Shown here one piece after another: positions 8,546 through 17,182 of a stretch of 64,000 nt of DNA; the stretch's first letter is position 1, and every line of letters starts with the position of its first letter. The translations under genes were made by a program, and so were the position numbers. This DNA comes from an uncultured Oleispira sp. (GTDB lineage Bacteria; Pseudomonadota; Gammaproteobacteria; Pseudomonadales; Oceanobacteraceae): the NCBI GenBank assembly GCA_913019965.1, contig CAJVZR010000005.1, positions 1 through 64,000 on the forward strand. Direction: 5' to 3'. Below the pieces are notes generated by a model. The model was not told where the DNA came from. It saw only the letters and a program-made list of their open reading frames with translations, and did no database searches.

Positions 8546-10039
8546 ATGCAATTCAGTACAACTCAAACACCGGTGGTTGACCTAGCCTCAAGCTGTATCC
8601 TTGTTAGCATTGATGATAAAGGCAAGCTATCAAGCGCCGCTGAAAGCATCGACCAGGCAGCTGAACAATATTTAACCGATATTTTTGATAGCGGTGATTT
8701 CAGTGGCAAAACCGGTGAAACATTATTACTTGTAAAAGTACCCGGCATTACCGCTCAACGTTTAATTCTAGTCGGTAGTGGTAAAACCGCTGATGGCATC
8801 ACTGCAAAAAATTACATCAAAATTGCCGATGCAGCCGCCAGCGCCATCAAAAAGTCTGGTGCTCTACAAGCTTCTCTATTCTTGAGCGATATCCCTGTTA
8901 TTGGTAAAGATAATGCGTGGAAAGCAGAACAAGCGGCCATCGCTTGTGAAAATACCCTGTATTCATTCGATCAAACGAAAAGCAAACCTGAGCACGAAGC
9001 CGAAGACTATAGTGACGCCATTGAAAATATCTTATGGGCTGGCCCAAGTGATGAACAAGCCGCATTAGAAAAAGGCCAAGCCATTGGTCGTGGTATCTCC
9101 GTTGCCAAAGACCTAGGCAACATGCCTGCTAATATTTGCACCCCTAGTTATTTAGCTGAGCAAGCTCAAGCCCTTGCCGATGAAACTGGATTAATTGAAA
9201 CGACGATTATTGACGAAGCCGAGCTTGATGCCATGGGCGCAGGGGCGTTTGTTTCTGTCGCTAAAGGCTCAAGCGAATCGGGTAAATTCATCATTATGAA
9301 ATACCAAGGTGCGGCGGATGCGAATGAAGCGCCGCACATGATCTTAGGCAAGGGCATTACCTTCGATACTGGTGGTATCAGCCTTAAACCTGGTGCCGGC
9401 ATGGACGAAATGAAATTCGATATGTGTGGTGCAGCATCTGTATTAGGGGCAATGACGTCGCTTACTGAATTGAAACCTAACATCAATATCATTGGCATGA
9501 TCACCACTGCCGAAAATATGCCCGCAGGTAATGCCAGCAAGCCAGGCGATGTGGTCACTACGCTTTCCGGTAAAACCGTTGAGATCTTAAATACCGATGC
9601 TGAAGGTCGTTTAGTTTTATGTGATGCTTTGACTTACGCCATCGATAACTTAAAGCCAGCGTCTATTGTTGATATCGCCACCCTAACTGGCGCTTGCATG
9701 ATGGCACTAGGCACAGTGAATTCTGGCTTATTCACCGAAGACGAATCTCTCGCTACTGAATTACAGCAAGCAGCAACAGACTCACACGACAAGGTTTGGC
9801 GCTTACCTCTTGAAGACGATTATCAAGAACAGCTTGATTCAAACTTTGCGGATATCGCGAATATCGGTGGACGCCTTGCTGGTTCAACTACCGCAGCGTG
9901 TTTCTTAGCGCGCTTTACCGAAGGTCAATCTTGGGCTCACTTAGACATCGCTGGCACGGCTTGGCATTCTGGTGGTAAAAACAAAGGCTCAACCGGACGC
10001 CCTGTGCCCTTGCTAGTGAACTATTTATTAAATAAATAG
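8546..10039 (+). CDS. pepA: Leucyl aminopeptidase PepA (M17)
   Basis: This 497-residue cytoplasmic hexameric metallopeptidase of family M17 removes N-terminal residues from peptides. In some bacteria it also acts as a DNA-binding factor in Xer recombination and carAB control. Metal-binding and catalytic motifs are clear: GKGITFDTGGISLKPGAGM with FDMCGAA (about residues 267-295), and the NTDAEGRLVL signature (about 350-359). The ATG is preceded by GGAG at a 7-base spacing. It is divergent from lptF-lptG and convergent with the SUI1 gene. Confidence 0.97.
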   Translation: MQFSTTQTPVVDLASSCILVSIDDKGKLSSAAESIDQAAEQYLTDIFDSGDFSGKTGETLLLVKVPGITAQRLILVGSGKTADGITAKNYIKIADAAASAIKKSGALQASLFLSDIPVIGKDNAWKAEQAAIACENTLYSFDQTKSKPEHEAEDYSDAIENILWAGPSDEQAALEKGQAIGRGISVAKDLGNMPANICTPSYLAEQAQALADETGLIETTIIDEAELDAMGAGAFVSVAKGSSESGKFIIMKYQGAADANEAPHMILGKGITFDTGGISLKPGAGMDEMKFDMCGAASVLGAMTSLTELKPNINIIGMITTAENMPAGNASKPGDVVTTLSGKTVEILNTDAEGRLVLCDALTYAIDNLKPASIVDIATLTGACMMALGTVNSGLFTEDESLATELQQAATDSHDKVWRLPLEDDYQEQLDSNFADIANIGGRLAGSTTAACFLARFTEGQSWAHLDIAGTAWHSGGKNKGSTGRPVPLLVNYLLNK

Positions 10040-10094
10040 TGGCAAGTTATTGAATAAATAATGTCATATTCTTAAATAAATAATGACATGCAAA

Positions 10095-10117
10095 CGTCTG
10101 GCGCTTAGCGTCAGACG
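10095..10117. terminator. Stem-loop between convergent pepA and SUI1 gene
   Basis: A 10-base stem (CGTCTGGCGC at 10095-10104 and GCGTCAGACG at 10108-10117) has one wobble pair and a TTA loop. A short T run follows on the - strand only, so it probably serves the SUI1 gene and may act for both. Confidence 0.55.
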
Positions 10118-10122
10118 CTCAA

Positions 10123-10554
10123 TCAACCACCGGCTTTTTTTACTGTATATCCTCTCGATTTCATTTCTTCGAACAACTGATCTCGCACATCCCCTTGAAT
10201 TTCAATAATGCCATCTTTCACCGCACCACCCACACCGCACTTTTGCTTTAATTCTTTCGCTAGTTTTTTTAATTCCGTTGGGGCTAATAAAACCCCCTTC
10301 ACCAAAGTAACGCCTTTTCCTTTACGACCTTTGGTTTCACGTTGAATACGAACCGTACCATCTCCTTCTGGTACCGATTCATTGGAGCAACTGCACTGCT
10401 CCTTCGCTTTACCGCATTGAGGGCAAGTACGACCAACTTCCGTTGAATAAACAGAGCCGGAATGATTTTCGCTATTAACTTCTGATTGAGAATCCGTACT
10501 TCCCATTCCGGTTAAACCGGCTAAGCCCGCAAGGCCAATGCTCTTCTTTGACAT
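10123..10554 (-). CDS. yciH: SUI1/YciH-like translation factor with Cys cluster
   Basis: This is a 143-residue homologue of E. coli YciH, the bacterial relative of eukaryotic eIF1, which affects initiation fidelity on ribosomes. The C-terminal SUI1 domain (about residues 65-143) contains GDGTVRIQRETKGRKGKGVTLV and GVGGAVKDGIIEIQGD, essentially as in YciH. Just before it is a CPQCGKAKEQCSC cluster that could bind a metal and is absent from the E. coli protein as I recall it. The ATG at 10554 is chosen over a TTG two codons earlier. Confidence 0.9.
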   Translation of the reverse strand: MSKKSIGLAGLAGLTGMGSTDSQSEVNSENHSGSVYSTEVGRTCPQCGKAKEQCSCSNESVPEGDGTVRIQRETKGRKGKGVTLVKGVLLAPTELKKLAKELKQKCGVGGAVKDGIIEIQGDVRDQLFEEMKSRGYTVKKAGG

Positions 10555-10580
10555 TTCCAATACTCAAACTTGATAATTAT

Positions 10581-11234
10581 TTATGGATTACTTGCTTTTA
10601 CCGCATTCCAAGCGGCTATTGCAAACTCTTCACGATGTTGGAACAAGGGGGTTTTATAGCGGCCTGCTAACCAGTGCCGAGCATAATCATGACAGGGCCC
10701 TGTAATTAATGACGAAATCAGCTCGATTGGGATCGGACGAAAAATTTCTTGCCCGGCATAAGGCTTAAACCAAGCGATCAATAACTTATAGAAACTCTGC
10801 ATATCACCCGCTAACTTTGCTTCCGAGCCAGCTGTCGCAATAATCGACCTATGATGGAATACAAATCGGGCCCATTCAGGGTTTGATCCAATCCAATCAA
10901 CATTGGCATAGACCACGGCCTTCACTCCGAGCTCAGCTTTTTCAACGGCCGTCAGTTTTTTTTGCGGTGCAATTTCTGCCAAGTATTCCCGCAATAAATC
11001 ACCAAACTCCCGCATCCCTTGGATAAATACTGCCGCAGCGATCTTATCCTTATTACCAAAGTGGTGATAAAGGCTGCCCACACTCATATTGGATGCTTCT
11101 CGTATCATCTCGATCGTGGTGCCGCTTATACCGTGCTCAGTAAAACACTGCAAAGCGACTAAAAGTATTTGTCGCTTTTTTTCTTCCGTTTTTGCCTGCG
11201 GCTTTACTTGTACTTTAGCAACCTGCTTACTCAC
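10581..11234 (-). CDS. TetR family transcriptional regulator
   Basis: This 217-residue repressor has an N-terminal helix-turn-helix (about residues 20-65: RQILLVALQCFTEHGISGTTIEMIREASNMSVGSLYHHFGNKDKI), followed by a helical ligand-binding region. The start codon is GTG with an AGGAAGAG ribosome-binding sequence 9 bases before it; no in-frame ATG lies nearby. It is divergent from the hotdog-fold gene at 11442, and a palindrome in the shared 207-base gap is a candidate operator. The ligand is unknown. The surrounding acyl-CoA-related genes make a fatty-acid signal plausible. Confidence 0.88.
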   Translation of the reverse strand: MSKQVAKVQVKPQAKTEEKKRQILLVALQCFTEHGISGTTIEMIREASNMSVGSLYHHFGNKDKIAAAVFIQGMREFGDLLREYLAEIAPQKKLTAVEKAELGVKAVVYANVDWIGSNPEWARFVFHHRSIIATAGSEAKLAGDMQSFYKLLIAWFKPYAGQEIFRPIPIELISSLITGPCHDYARHWLAGRYKTPLFQHREEFAIAAWNAVKASNP

Positions 11235-11302
11235 AATGACGAACTCTTCCTACTATATTCAATGTTACATGTAGCCAGTAATAATACCGCAAACCCTAAA
11301 AT

Positions 11303-11320
11303 TAGAATATTATTCTAGAA
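11303..11320. promoter_or_regulatory. Palindrome, candidate TetR operator
   Basis: TAGAATA-T-TATTCTA (11303-11317) is a perfect 15-base palindrome overlapping a second one, TTCTAGAA (11313-11320). It lies between the divergent TetR and DUF4442 genes, where an autoregulatory operator would be expected. Confidence 0.4.
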
Positions 11321-11441
11321 ATATCCTTATGCTTATGCAAAGATAAATCCAAGGTCACTTTATCAACAACATGCACGAACATCAGTGCAAGACCTTTTAA
11401 TTTACAGCTCTCCTATAATAACAGCACAAGGATCTATCGCT

Positions 11442-11894
11442 ATGAATGCATTAGCTATGTACAACAAAATAACTAAATTACCCGCTGGGAACTGGATCTT
11501 CAGCAAGGCCGTTTGTCTAGTCGCCCCTTATTTTGGCTCGATTAAGCCTAACTTTGACGAGCTACGCCCTAACTTTTGCCAAGTCAGCATCAAAAAACGC
11601 CGTCGAGTTCAAAATCATATCGGCACAGTCCATGCGATCGCTATGTGCAATATGGCCGAGCTGGCAGGGGGCACAATGACCGATGTTTCAATACCGAAAA
11701 AAGCTCGCTGGATTCCCGCAGGTATGACGGTTCAGTATGTTAAAAAGGCGAAAACAGACTTGGTCGCAATCGCCGATGGTACGGGCTTAGATTGGACCAT
11801 TAATGGCGACGTGATTGTCCCTATAAAAGTGAAGGATACTGCTGGAGAAACAGTATTTACCGCAGACATCACTATGAATGTGAAGCAGGGCTAA
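11442..11894 (+). CDS. DUF4442 hotdog-fold protein
   Basis: This 150-residue protein resembles the DUF4442 group of hotdog-fold, thioesterase-like proteins. Recognisable parts are the N-terminal PYFGSIKPNFDELRPNFCQVSIKKRRRVQNHIGTVHAIAMCNMAELAGG segment (the hotdog central helix) and the C-terminal strand WTINGDVIVPIKVKD. An AAGGAT ribosome-binding sequence lies 8 bases before the ATG at 11442; an upstream GTG at 11385 lacks one. It is divergent from the TetR regulator and probably controlled by it. The acyl substrate is unknown. Confidence 0.8.
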   Translation: MNALAMYNKITKLPAGNWIFSKAVCLVAPYFGSIKPNFDELRPNFCQVSIKKRRRVQNHIGTVHAIAMCNMAELAGGTMTDVSIPKKARWIPAGMTVQYVKKAKTDLVAIADGTGLDWTINGDVIVPIKVKDTAGETVFTADITMNVKQG

Positions 11895-11913
11895 TGTGCT
11901 AGCCGCAAAAGAA

Positions 11914-11944
11914 AAAGGCCGATACTCATTGAGTATCGGCCTTT
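11914..11944. terminator. Bidirectional terminator between DUF4442 gene and fadL
   Basis: Perfect 15-base arms (AAAGGCCGATACTCA at 11914-11928 and its complement at 11930-11944) are flanked by A and T runs. The hairpin sits between two convergent genes. Confidence 0.85.
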
Positions 11945-11964
11945 GATCTTAGGTCAAATACTAC

Positions 11965-13467
11965 TTATAGCTTATAGTTAACTTGTAAAGAATAAGCCAT
12001 GGCATCCATTGAGTAAGTCCCTTTCAAGTTTGGAGACTTATCTTTTGGCTGACCATCTAGCTTACGATCGTATTCATCAACTTTGGTATCAGCAAAGAAC
12101 AAGTAAGACAAAGCGAAGTCAACATCAACGTCGTTATTAATACGATAGTTAAAACCAGCACTGATCCATTCACGGTCATTATCAGGTACACGAGCCGTAC
12201 GATAAGAGTTACTAACTGGGCTTTGATCGTTGGCATACCCAGAACGAATTAACCAATCATTGTTCAATTGATAATTAACACCTACCGCTACCGCAATGGT
12301 ATCGTGCCAATTCTCTTCAATGTGACCAATATAGCCTTCGCCTAAGCCCCCTAGCAATTCAATCATGCCTGGAGTTGATTGAGTTGAAATCACATCAAAA
12401 TCTTTAAACACAGACCATTGAGTCCAAGTTGCCCCCGCAACGAACTGCACTCTTTCCGTTAATTGTTGTGCATAACTTAATGTTAAAGACTGAGGAGTCG
12501 TTAATGGCACTTCAGAGGCTTGGTTAGGAACAGAGCCCGTTACGCCATCAACCGGTGCGATAATATAGGTACCTTCTGGAATCCCCATACCGGCTGGAGC
12601 TTGAGTCAATCCCATCACCCCTTCCTTTTGTGCAAATTTAGACTCACCTTTTAATTTGAACTCCATTTCAGAGCGATAAGCGACACCCAATGTAATATCG
12701 GAATTGATATCCCACATTAAACTTAGGTTATAGCCAACCTGCCAATCATCACCCGACACTTCGTAATGATTATTAAAGCCTGCATTCGAAGCCCATTGCT
12801 CATCAGTAAGTTCAGCAAACCCTAATCCGGCATGGCGTGGGTTTTCTCCACCATTCAGGAACTTAAGATTTTCGTTATAAGGCACTGTATCAACCTGCTT
12901 AGATAATAAACCTTCCATATAGGTGATATCTAAACCAAAGCCTAAAGACAACTGATCGTTTAAGCGATAAGCAACCGCGGGTTGAAATTCAATCGACGTA
13001 AGCTGAGTCTGATCAGCAAATCCACCACCAACAAAGTCATTGGCGTAATCGGTATTGGTACCAAATGGCGCAAAAATACCAAAACCTGCCGCAAAGTCTT
13101 CACTAATAGGCGTTGCAAAATAAGCATAAGGAATCATGGCGCTCGATAGGAAATTGCCACCGTCTGAGTAAGGCCCCGTATCTTCAGCCGTATACGTTTT
13201 ACCCGCACCATTGGTATAGCTTTCTAACTCAAAGCTACCGACTGGATCAATATAAGAACCACCCAAAGAAAATTCAGCCTGCTTTAACTTCACCATGCCT
13301 GCAGGGTTATAAAAGACGACGGTTGCATCTTCAACAATTGCTGCTCGTCCTGCGTACGCATTACCTGCGCCGCTTGCACCTTGCTCATTTAATTTATAAC
13401 CGGAAGCCATAGCTGTCGGTGTAACAACTGCTGCAGAGATAGCTGCAACTAATACGCGATGATTCAT
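11965..13467 (-). CDS. fadL: FadL/OmpP1/TodX family outer-membrane hydrophobe transporter
   Basis: FadL-type porins are 14-strand beta-barrels that move long-chain fatty acids, and in some species alkanes or aromatics, across the outer membrane. The 500-residue precursor has a signal peptide ending near AMAS. The classic mature N-terminus GYKLNEQGASGAGNAYAGRAA follows, with VFYNPAGM and a C-terminal aromatic beta-strand (YSLQVNYKL). The ATG at 13467 is preferred over an adjoining TTG. Convergent with DUF4442 across a shared terminator. It could supply fatty acids to the acyl-CoA enzymes elsewhere in the window. Confidence 0.93.
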   Translation of the reverse strand: MNHRVLVAAISAAVVTPTAMASGYKLNEQGASGAGNAYAGRAAIVEDATVVFYNPAGMVKLKQAEFSLGGSYIDPVGSFELESYTNGAGKTYTAEDTGPYSDGGNFLSSAMIPYAYFATPISEDFAAGFGIFAPFGTNTDYANDFVGGGFADQTQLTSIEFQPAVAYRLNDQLSLGFGLDITYMEGLLSKQVDTVPYNENLKFLNGGENPRHAGLGFAELTDEQWASNAGFNNHYEVSGDDWQVGYNLSLMWDINSDITLGVAYRSEMEFKLKGESKFAQKEGVMGLTQAPAGMGIPEGTYIIAPVDGVTGSVPNQASEVPLTTPQSLTLSYAQQLTERVQFVAGATWTQWSVFKDFDVISTQSTPGMIELLGGLGEGYIGHIEENWHDTIAVAVGVNYQLNNDWLIRSGYANDQSPVSNSYRTARVPDNDREWISAGFNYRINNDVDVDFALSYLFFADTKVDEYDRKLDGQPKDKSPNLKGTYSMDAMAYSLQVNYKL

Positions 13468-13705
13468 CAAAGAAAACCTACTTATAGTGATCGCACTTCA
13501 AGGCCAATGTATTTTGAATTGTGCTCTGGCCTAAAAAGATACATAAAAATGCGCACGCATTATGCCAGCTAAATAAATAGATATTGTTTCAAAATGAGAG
13601 AGTTGCGTAACGGAATGTAATTGAATTTTGACGCATTAAGACCAATCAAAAGGCTTGATTAGTCCGATTAATTACAAGAAAGGAATCAATAAAGCTTAAA
13701 CAAAG

Positions 13706-14110
13706 TTAAGCATTTAATTGTCTCTGTAAGCCTGCAAGATCTACCATGGTCGTTTGCTCAATGACTTTTCCACGATAGATTGTCCAAACAGATGCGGCTG
13801 AAAAAGCGATGACTTTTCCATTGGCTGGCATACCAAATAACGGCTTATTAAAGCTGCCACAAAATGTCGAGAATGTAATAACCTTATCATCCTCAGCCAT
13901 CATTTCTTCAATGGTTACTTCAAGATCTGGTACCGCGCGACGAATATCTTCAACATACTCAACGTAACCATCAAAATCGCGAAAGCCTTCTTTAAAGGTC
14001 GTTTGATAGCGAAACCCCTTAGCTACAATCTGCTGCAACAAGCCAAACTTCCCTTTATTCCAAGAAAGATCGACATGCTTTTCAACTAAAGACTTATTTT
14101 CTGAACTCAT
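13706..14110 (-). CDS. SnoaL-like polyketide-cyclase-fold protein
   Basis: This 134-residue protein is of the SnoaL/ester-cyclase group (NTF2-like cone fold). Typical pieces are HVDLSWNKGKFGLLQQIVAKGFRYQTTFKEGFRDFDGYVEYVEDIRRAVPDLEVTIEEMMAEDDKVITFSTFCGSF and the closing GKVIEQTTMVD. I chose the ATG at 14110 with AGG 8 bases upstream; an ATG at 14131 would add seven residues but has a weaker ribosome-binding site. Family members are enzymes or ligand-binding proteins of varied role, so no substrate can be named. Confidence 0.8.
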   Translation of the reverse strand: MSSENKSLVEKHVDLSWNKGKFGLLQQIVAKGFRYQTTFKEGFRDFDGYVEYVEDIRRAVPDLEVTIEEMMAEDDKVITFSTFCGSFNKPLFGMPANGKVIAFSAASVWTIYRGKVIEQTTMVDLAGLQRQLNA

Positions 14111-14272
14111 ACTACGACCTAATGATTCCATGCAATTAAAATTTCTTTGCTGCTAATCATAGTGCCTAGCGCAACAGTCTGCCAGTAAAGTTAAAAGCTA
14201 ATTGACTCACACCTATATTCCTCTATAGTTATATTAAGTTATCTTTAAATCACTCAATTCAGGCACTCAATT

Positions 14273-14944
14273 ATGGCTAAAATCACCTTAGATTATTTTA
14301 CAGATGTTCTTTGTATTTGGGCTTACGTTGCTCAAATCCGCTTAGACGAACTTCATCAACAGTTTGATCAAGATATCCAGGTCAATGAGCACTTCATTAC
14401 CTTGTTTGGAAACACAGAGAAACGCATTGGGGAAGGCTGGAAAAACAAAGGGGGGTTTGACGGCTTTAACCAGCATGTTATGCATGTCGCCGAACAATTT
14501 CCTCATTTAAAAATCAATCCTAATGTCTGGAAAACCTGTCGCCCGGCATCTTCCGCCAATAGTCATTTATTTTTAAAGTCAGTTCAGTTGCTAGTCAATG
14601 AAAATAAAATTTCTACGGAAAATTTTCAACAACTAATTTGGAATATTCGCAGTGCTTTTTTTAAAGATGCTCTCGATATAAGTGATTCTAGAATTTTACA
14701 AAAATTAGCTGAAGAACTTTCATTACCAATAGATTTAATCCAGCAAAAGCTAGATAACGGCTTAGCCATTGCCGCACTATGTTCAGACATGGAAATGCGA
14801 GAACAATTTAAACTTGAAGGCAGCCCAACCTACCTACTCGATAATGGACGCCAAAAACTTTATGGCAATGTGGGTTATCGAATACTGGAAGCGAATGTAC
14901 AAGAGCTACTTGAACGCCCCGAGGGTATTGCTAGTTGGTGCTAA
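14273..14944 (+). CDS. DsbA family (FrnE/HCCA-isomerase-like) protein
   Basis: This 223-residue cytoplasmic protein has the DsbA-like thioredoxin fold with a helical insertion. The active-site region near the N-terminus reads DYFTDVLCIWAYVAQIRLDEL: only the first cysteine of the usual CxxC remains, as in the 2-hydroxychromene-2-carboxylate isomerase and glutathione S-transferase kappa side of the family. The cis-proline region EGSPTYLLDNGRQ is near the C-terminus. No signal peptide is seen. It probably acts in a thiol- or glutathione-dependent reaction rather than as a disulfide oxidase. Confidence 0.8.
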   Translation: MAKITLDYFTDVLCIWAYVAQIRLDELHQQFDQDIQVNEHFITLFGNTEKRIGEGWKNKGGFDGFNQHVMHVAEQFPHLKINPNVWKTCRPASSANSHLFLKSVQLLVNENKISTENFQQLIWNIRSAFFKDALDISDSRILQKLAEELSLPIDLIQQKLDNGLAIAALCSDMEMREQFKLEGSPTYLLDNGRQKLYGNVGYRILEANVQELLERPEGIASWC

Positions 14945-15101
14945 TAAAAACCTTGAACCTTCAATAAAGACAAAACCATTTTAAGAAAGTTCTAAATTTA
15001 ATTTTATAAATATTTTTTATTTTCAGAGGGAACCATTTTCCTCTGACCTTCACTAATGATCGTGCGCACACACTTCGATCACTATTATGGAATAATAAAA
15101 A

Positions 15102-15848
15102 ATGAAATTTAAAACACTAGCACTTTCATCCGCAATTGCCGTGACATCCTTCAGCAGTGCTGCGCAAGAACTTGAAATAACCGTCAGTAATTTAACCCAT
15201 GGCATTTATTTTACTCCGCTATTAATTGCGGCTCACGATGAAAATACTTTTGCTTTTCATGCAGGCACTGAAGCGAGTACCGAATTAGCTACCCAAGCAG
15301 AAGGTGGAAATCCTGTACCGTTAAAAACAGTTCTAGATCAAGCGAACGCGAATACACTTGCCAAGCCTGTCGCAGCCGAAGCCGCAGCAGGAACTATCCC
15401 AGAGCTTGCTGAAGGTAATCCAGGATTTTTAGCTCCAGGGGCAAGCACTTCCTTAGAACTGTCAACAAATGATGAGAACAACCTTCTTTCATTAACCGCC
15501 ATGCTGCTGCCAACCAATGACGGTTTTGTTGGATTAGATAGCTGGCAGATACCGACTACAGCAGGTACTTATTCAATTAATCTTAATGCGTACGATGCGG
15601 GCACCGAAGCGAACGATGAAATTGTTAATGGTGGCGGTGCTTTAGGCATTGCTGGTATTCCAGGTTGCCCTGGAGGTTTATGTGGCACCGGGGGCACTGG
15701 TGTTACAACGACAGAAAGTAATACCAAGGTTCATATTCACCGTAATACTTTAGGGGATAATGATGATGAAGGTGGGGTTAGTGACCTTGCGAATAGCGCT
15801 CACCGTTGGTTAAATCCAGTTGCCCGTATAACAATTACGGTTAAGTAA
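15102..15848 (+). CDS. Spondin-domain periplasmic protein
   Basis: This 248-residue exported protein has a signal peptide ending near SSAAQ. The body matches the bacterial spondin N-terminal domain: ITVSNLTHGIYFTPLLIAAH, FHAGTEAS.ELA..AEGG, a MLLPTNDGFVGLD stretch, LNAYDAGTEANDE, and a final HRWLNPVARITI. A glycine-rich loop with two cysteines (GIPGCPGGLCGTGG) interrupts the C-terminal half and is absent from the paralogue next door. It is followed after 10 bases by a second spondin-domain gene, and they form an operon. Function in bacteria is unknown; eukaryotic spondin domains mediate matrix adhesion. Confidence 0.85.
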   Translation: MKFKTLALSSAIAVTSFSSAAQELEITVSNLTHGIYFTPLLIAAHDENTFAFHAGTEASTELATQAEGGNPVPLKTVLDQANANTLAKPVAAEAAAGTIPELAEGNPGFLAPGASTSLELSTNDENNLLSLTAMLLPTNDGFVGLDSWQIPTTAGTYSINLNAYDAGTEANDEIVNGGGALGIAGIPGCPGGLCGTGGTGVTTTESNTKVHIHRNTLGDNDDEGGVSDLANSAHRWLNPVARITITVK

Positions 15849-15858
15849 GGAGAGCTTC

Positions 15859-16629
15859 ATGAATATAACAACATCTCTGCTTTCAACAGCAATTATTGCA
15901 GGCTCGGTATTATTAACCGCCTGCGGTGGCGATTCCGATAACGCTTCAAATCCAAATTTAGAGAACAATAATGGCTTGGATTATATCTTCAAAGTTGAAG
16001 TCACCAATTTAACCTATGCTCAACCTCTCTCTCCTCCAGCACTAGTTCTGCATAATGATTCCTATACGCTTTTTGCAGAAGGAACGACTGCCAGTATCGC
16101 CTTAGAAGAGCTTGCAGAGTCTGGTTCAAATAGCACGTTATTGCAGGAAGCTCAAAGCTATAACTCGGTTTTCCATACCCTGTCTGGAGACAGTATTATC
16201 TTACCCGGTTCAAGCCAAGCATTTACCCTAAGCCTTGAAGCCGATTTTGATCATGACCTAGGAGGAAATCTTGGTGATGAACTTGATACTTTAAAACTCA
16301 GCCTTATCACTATGCTGGTCAATACCAACGATGGTTTTACCGGTGAAAAAAATATCGATTTGTCGTCTCTTGAAGTCAATCAATATCAAACCTATAACGG
16401 CCCTGTTTGGGATTCTGGAACAGAGGAGAATAGTGAGAGCTCTGATAGTATTCCAGGCCCCGCCGCCAATGGTGAAGGGTTTAATGCGAGCCGAGAGAAC
16501 GATGTTAACAAGGTAGTTTTCCATAGCGGTGTCGTCAGCATGGATGACGGCTTAGCAAGCTCATCACTAACGCAAGCGCACCGATTTAATCAACCGGCGA
16601 GCCGAATTAAAATTACTCGAGTACAATAA
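15859..16629 (+). CDS. Spondin-domain lipoprotein
   Basis: This 256-residue paralogue of the preceding protein is predicted to be lipid-anchored (lipobox LLTACGG). It shares KVEVTNLTYAQPLSPPALVLHN, LFAEGTTASIALEELAESG, MLVNTNDGFTGE, WDSGTEENSE and HRFNQPASRIKI with the spondin-domain pattern. GGAGAG precedes the ATG at the right distance. A T-tailed hairpin follows, closing a two-gene operon. One secreted and one lipid-anchored copy in tandem suggests the pair works together at the cell surface or in the periplasm, but no experiment is implied by sequence alone. Confidence 0.83.
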   Translation: MNITTSLLSTAIIAGSVLLTACGGDSDNASNPNLENNNGLDYIFKVEVTNLTYAQPLSPPALVLHNDSYTLFAEGTTASIALEELAESGSNSTLLQEAQSYNSVFHTLSGDSIILPGSSQAFTLSLEADFDHDLGGNLGDELDTLKLSLITMLVNTNDGFTGEKNIDLSSLEVNQYQTYNGPVWDSGTEENSESSDSIPGPAANGEGFNASRENDVNKVVFHSGVVSMDDGLASSSLTQAHRFNQPASRIKITRVQ

Positions 16630-16639
16630 ATAGAAATCA

Positions 16640-16680
16640 AAGAAGGTAAAACTTCGCAATGAGCTTTACCTTCTTTTTTC
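16640..16680 (+). terminator. Terminator of the spondin-domain operon
   Basis: An 11-base perfect stem (AAGAAGGTAAA at 16640-16650 with TTTACCTTCTT at 16665-16675) is followed by a run of T. Confidence 0.8.
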
Positions 16681-16735
16681 CAGCCTTTAATATCGAATAC
16701 TCCCTATTTACAGATTACATATTGAGTATTAAACG

Positions 16736-17182
16736 ATGACCTCTGAACAGCATTATCGTTGCCTTGAGTCTATGTACCAGGCTGCCCCAATTAATAAACT
16801 ATATCCTCCTAAAATGACCGTTACCGAAGGTGAAGCGGTGATCGAAATTGCACTAAGCCCTGATTACTTTCATTCTGCTGGCGCTGTTCATGGCTCGGTG
16901 TATTTCAAAGTGCTGGATGACTCCGCATTTTTTGCCGCCAATTCGCTGGAAAACGACGTCTTTGTATTAACTTCTTCTTTTACCACCTATATCACACGCC
17001 CTGTTAGCTCAGGAAAAATGCGTGCGGTAGGAAGGGTTGTGAATAAAAACCGCAGCCAGTGGGTTGTTGAATCGGTTGTTTTTGATAGTGAAGATCGAGA
17101 GATCGCACGAGGAAATGGAATTTTTGTCCGCAGCAAGGTTTTATTAAAAGACGCTGCGGGTTATCTAGATGGGCTTAATTAG
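16736..17182 (+). CDS. PaaI-type hotdog thioesterase
   Basis: This 148-residue protein belongs to the PaaI/4HBT hotdog-fold thioesterases, which hydrolyse acyl-CoA or aryl-CoA esters in the cytoplasm. The family signature HSAGAVHGSVYFKVLDDSAFFAANS (about residues 48-72) holds the catalytic helix, followed by SSFTTYITRPVSSGKMRAVGRVV and FDSEDREIARGNGIFVR. The length is standard. It ends 8 bases inside the convergent lipoprotein gene. The substrate is not evident. Confidence 0.87.
   Translation: MTSEQHYRCLESMYQAAPINKLYPPKMTVTEGEAVIEIALSPDYFHSAGAVHGSVYFKVLDDSAFFAANSLENDVFVLTSSFTTYITRPVSSGKMRAVGRVVNKNRSQWVVESVVFDSEDREIARGNGIFVRSKVLLKDAAGYLDGLN

Noticed and set aside
9166..9558. 130-codon open frame on the - strand within pepA
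   Set aside because: It is entirely antisense to the conserved catalytic core of pepA, has no ribosome-binding site, and its product is a Pro/Ser/Ala-rich shadow sequence.
15001..15101. TCAGAGG hairpin upstream of the first spondin gene as a riboswitch
   Set aside because: It is a simple 10-base stem with one wobble and no further conserved structure; it is more likely the end of the preceding transcript, and weak even for that.
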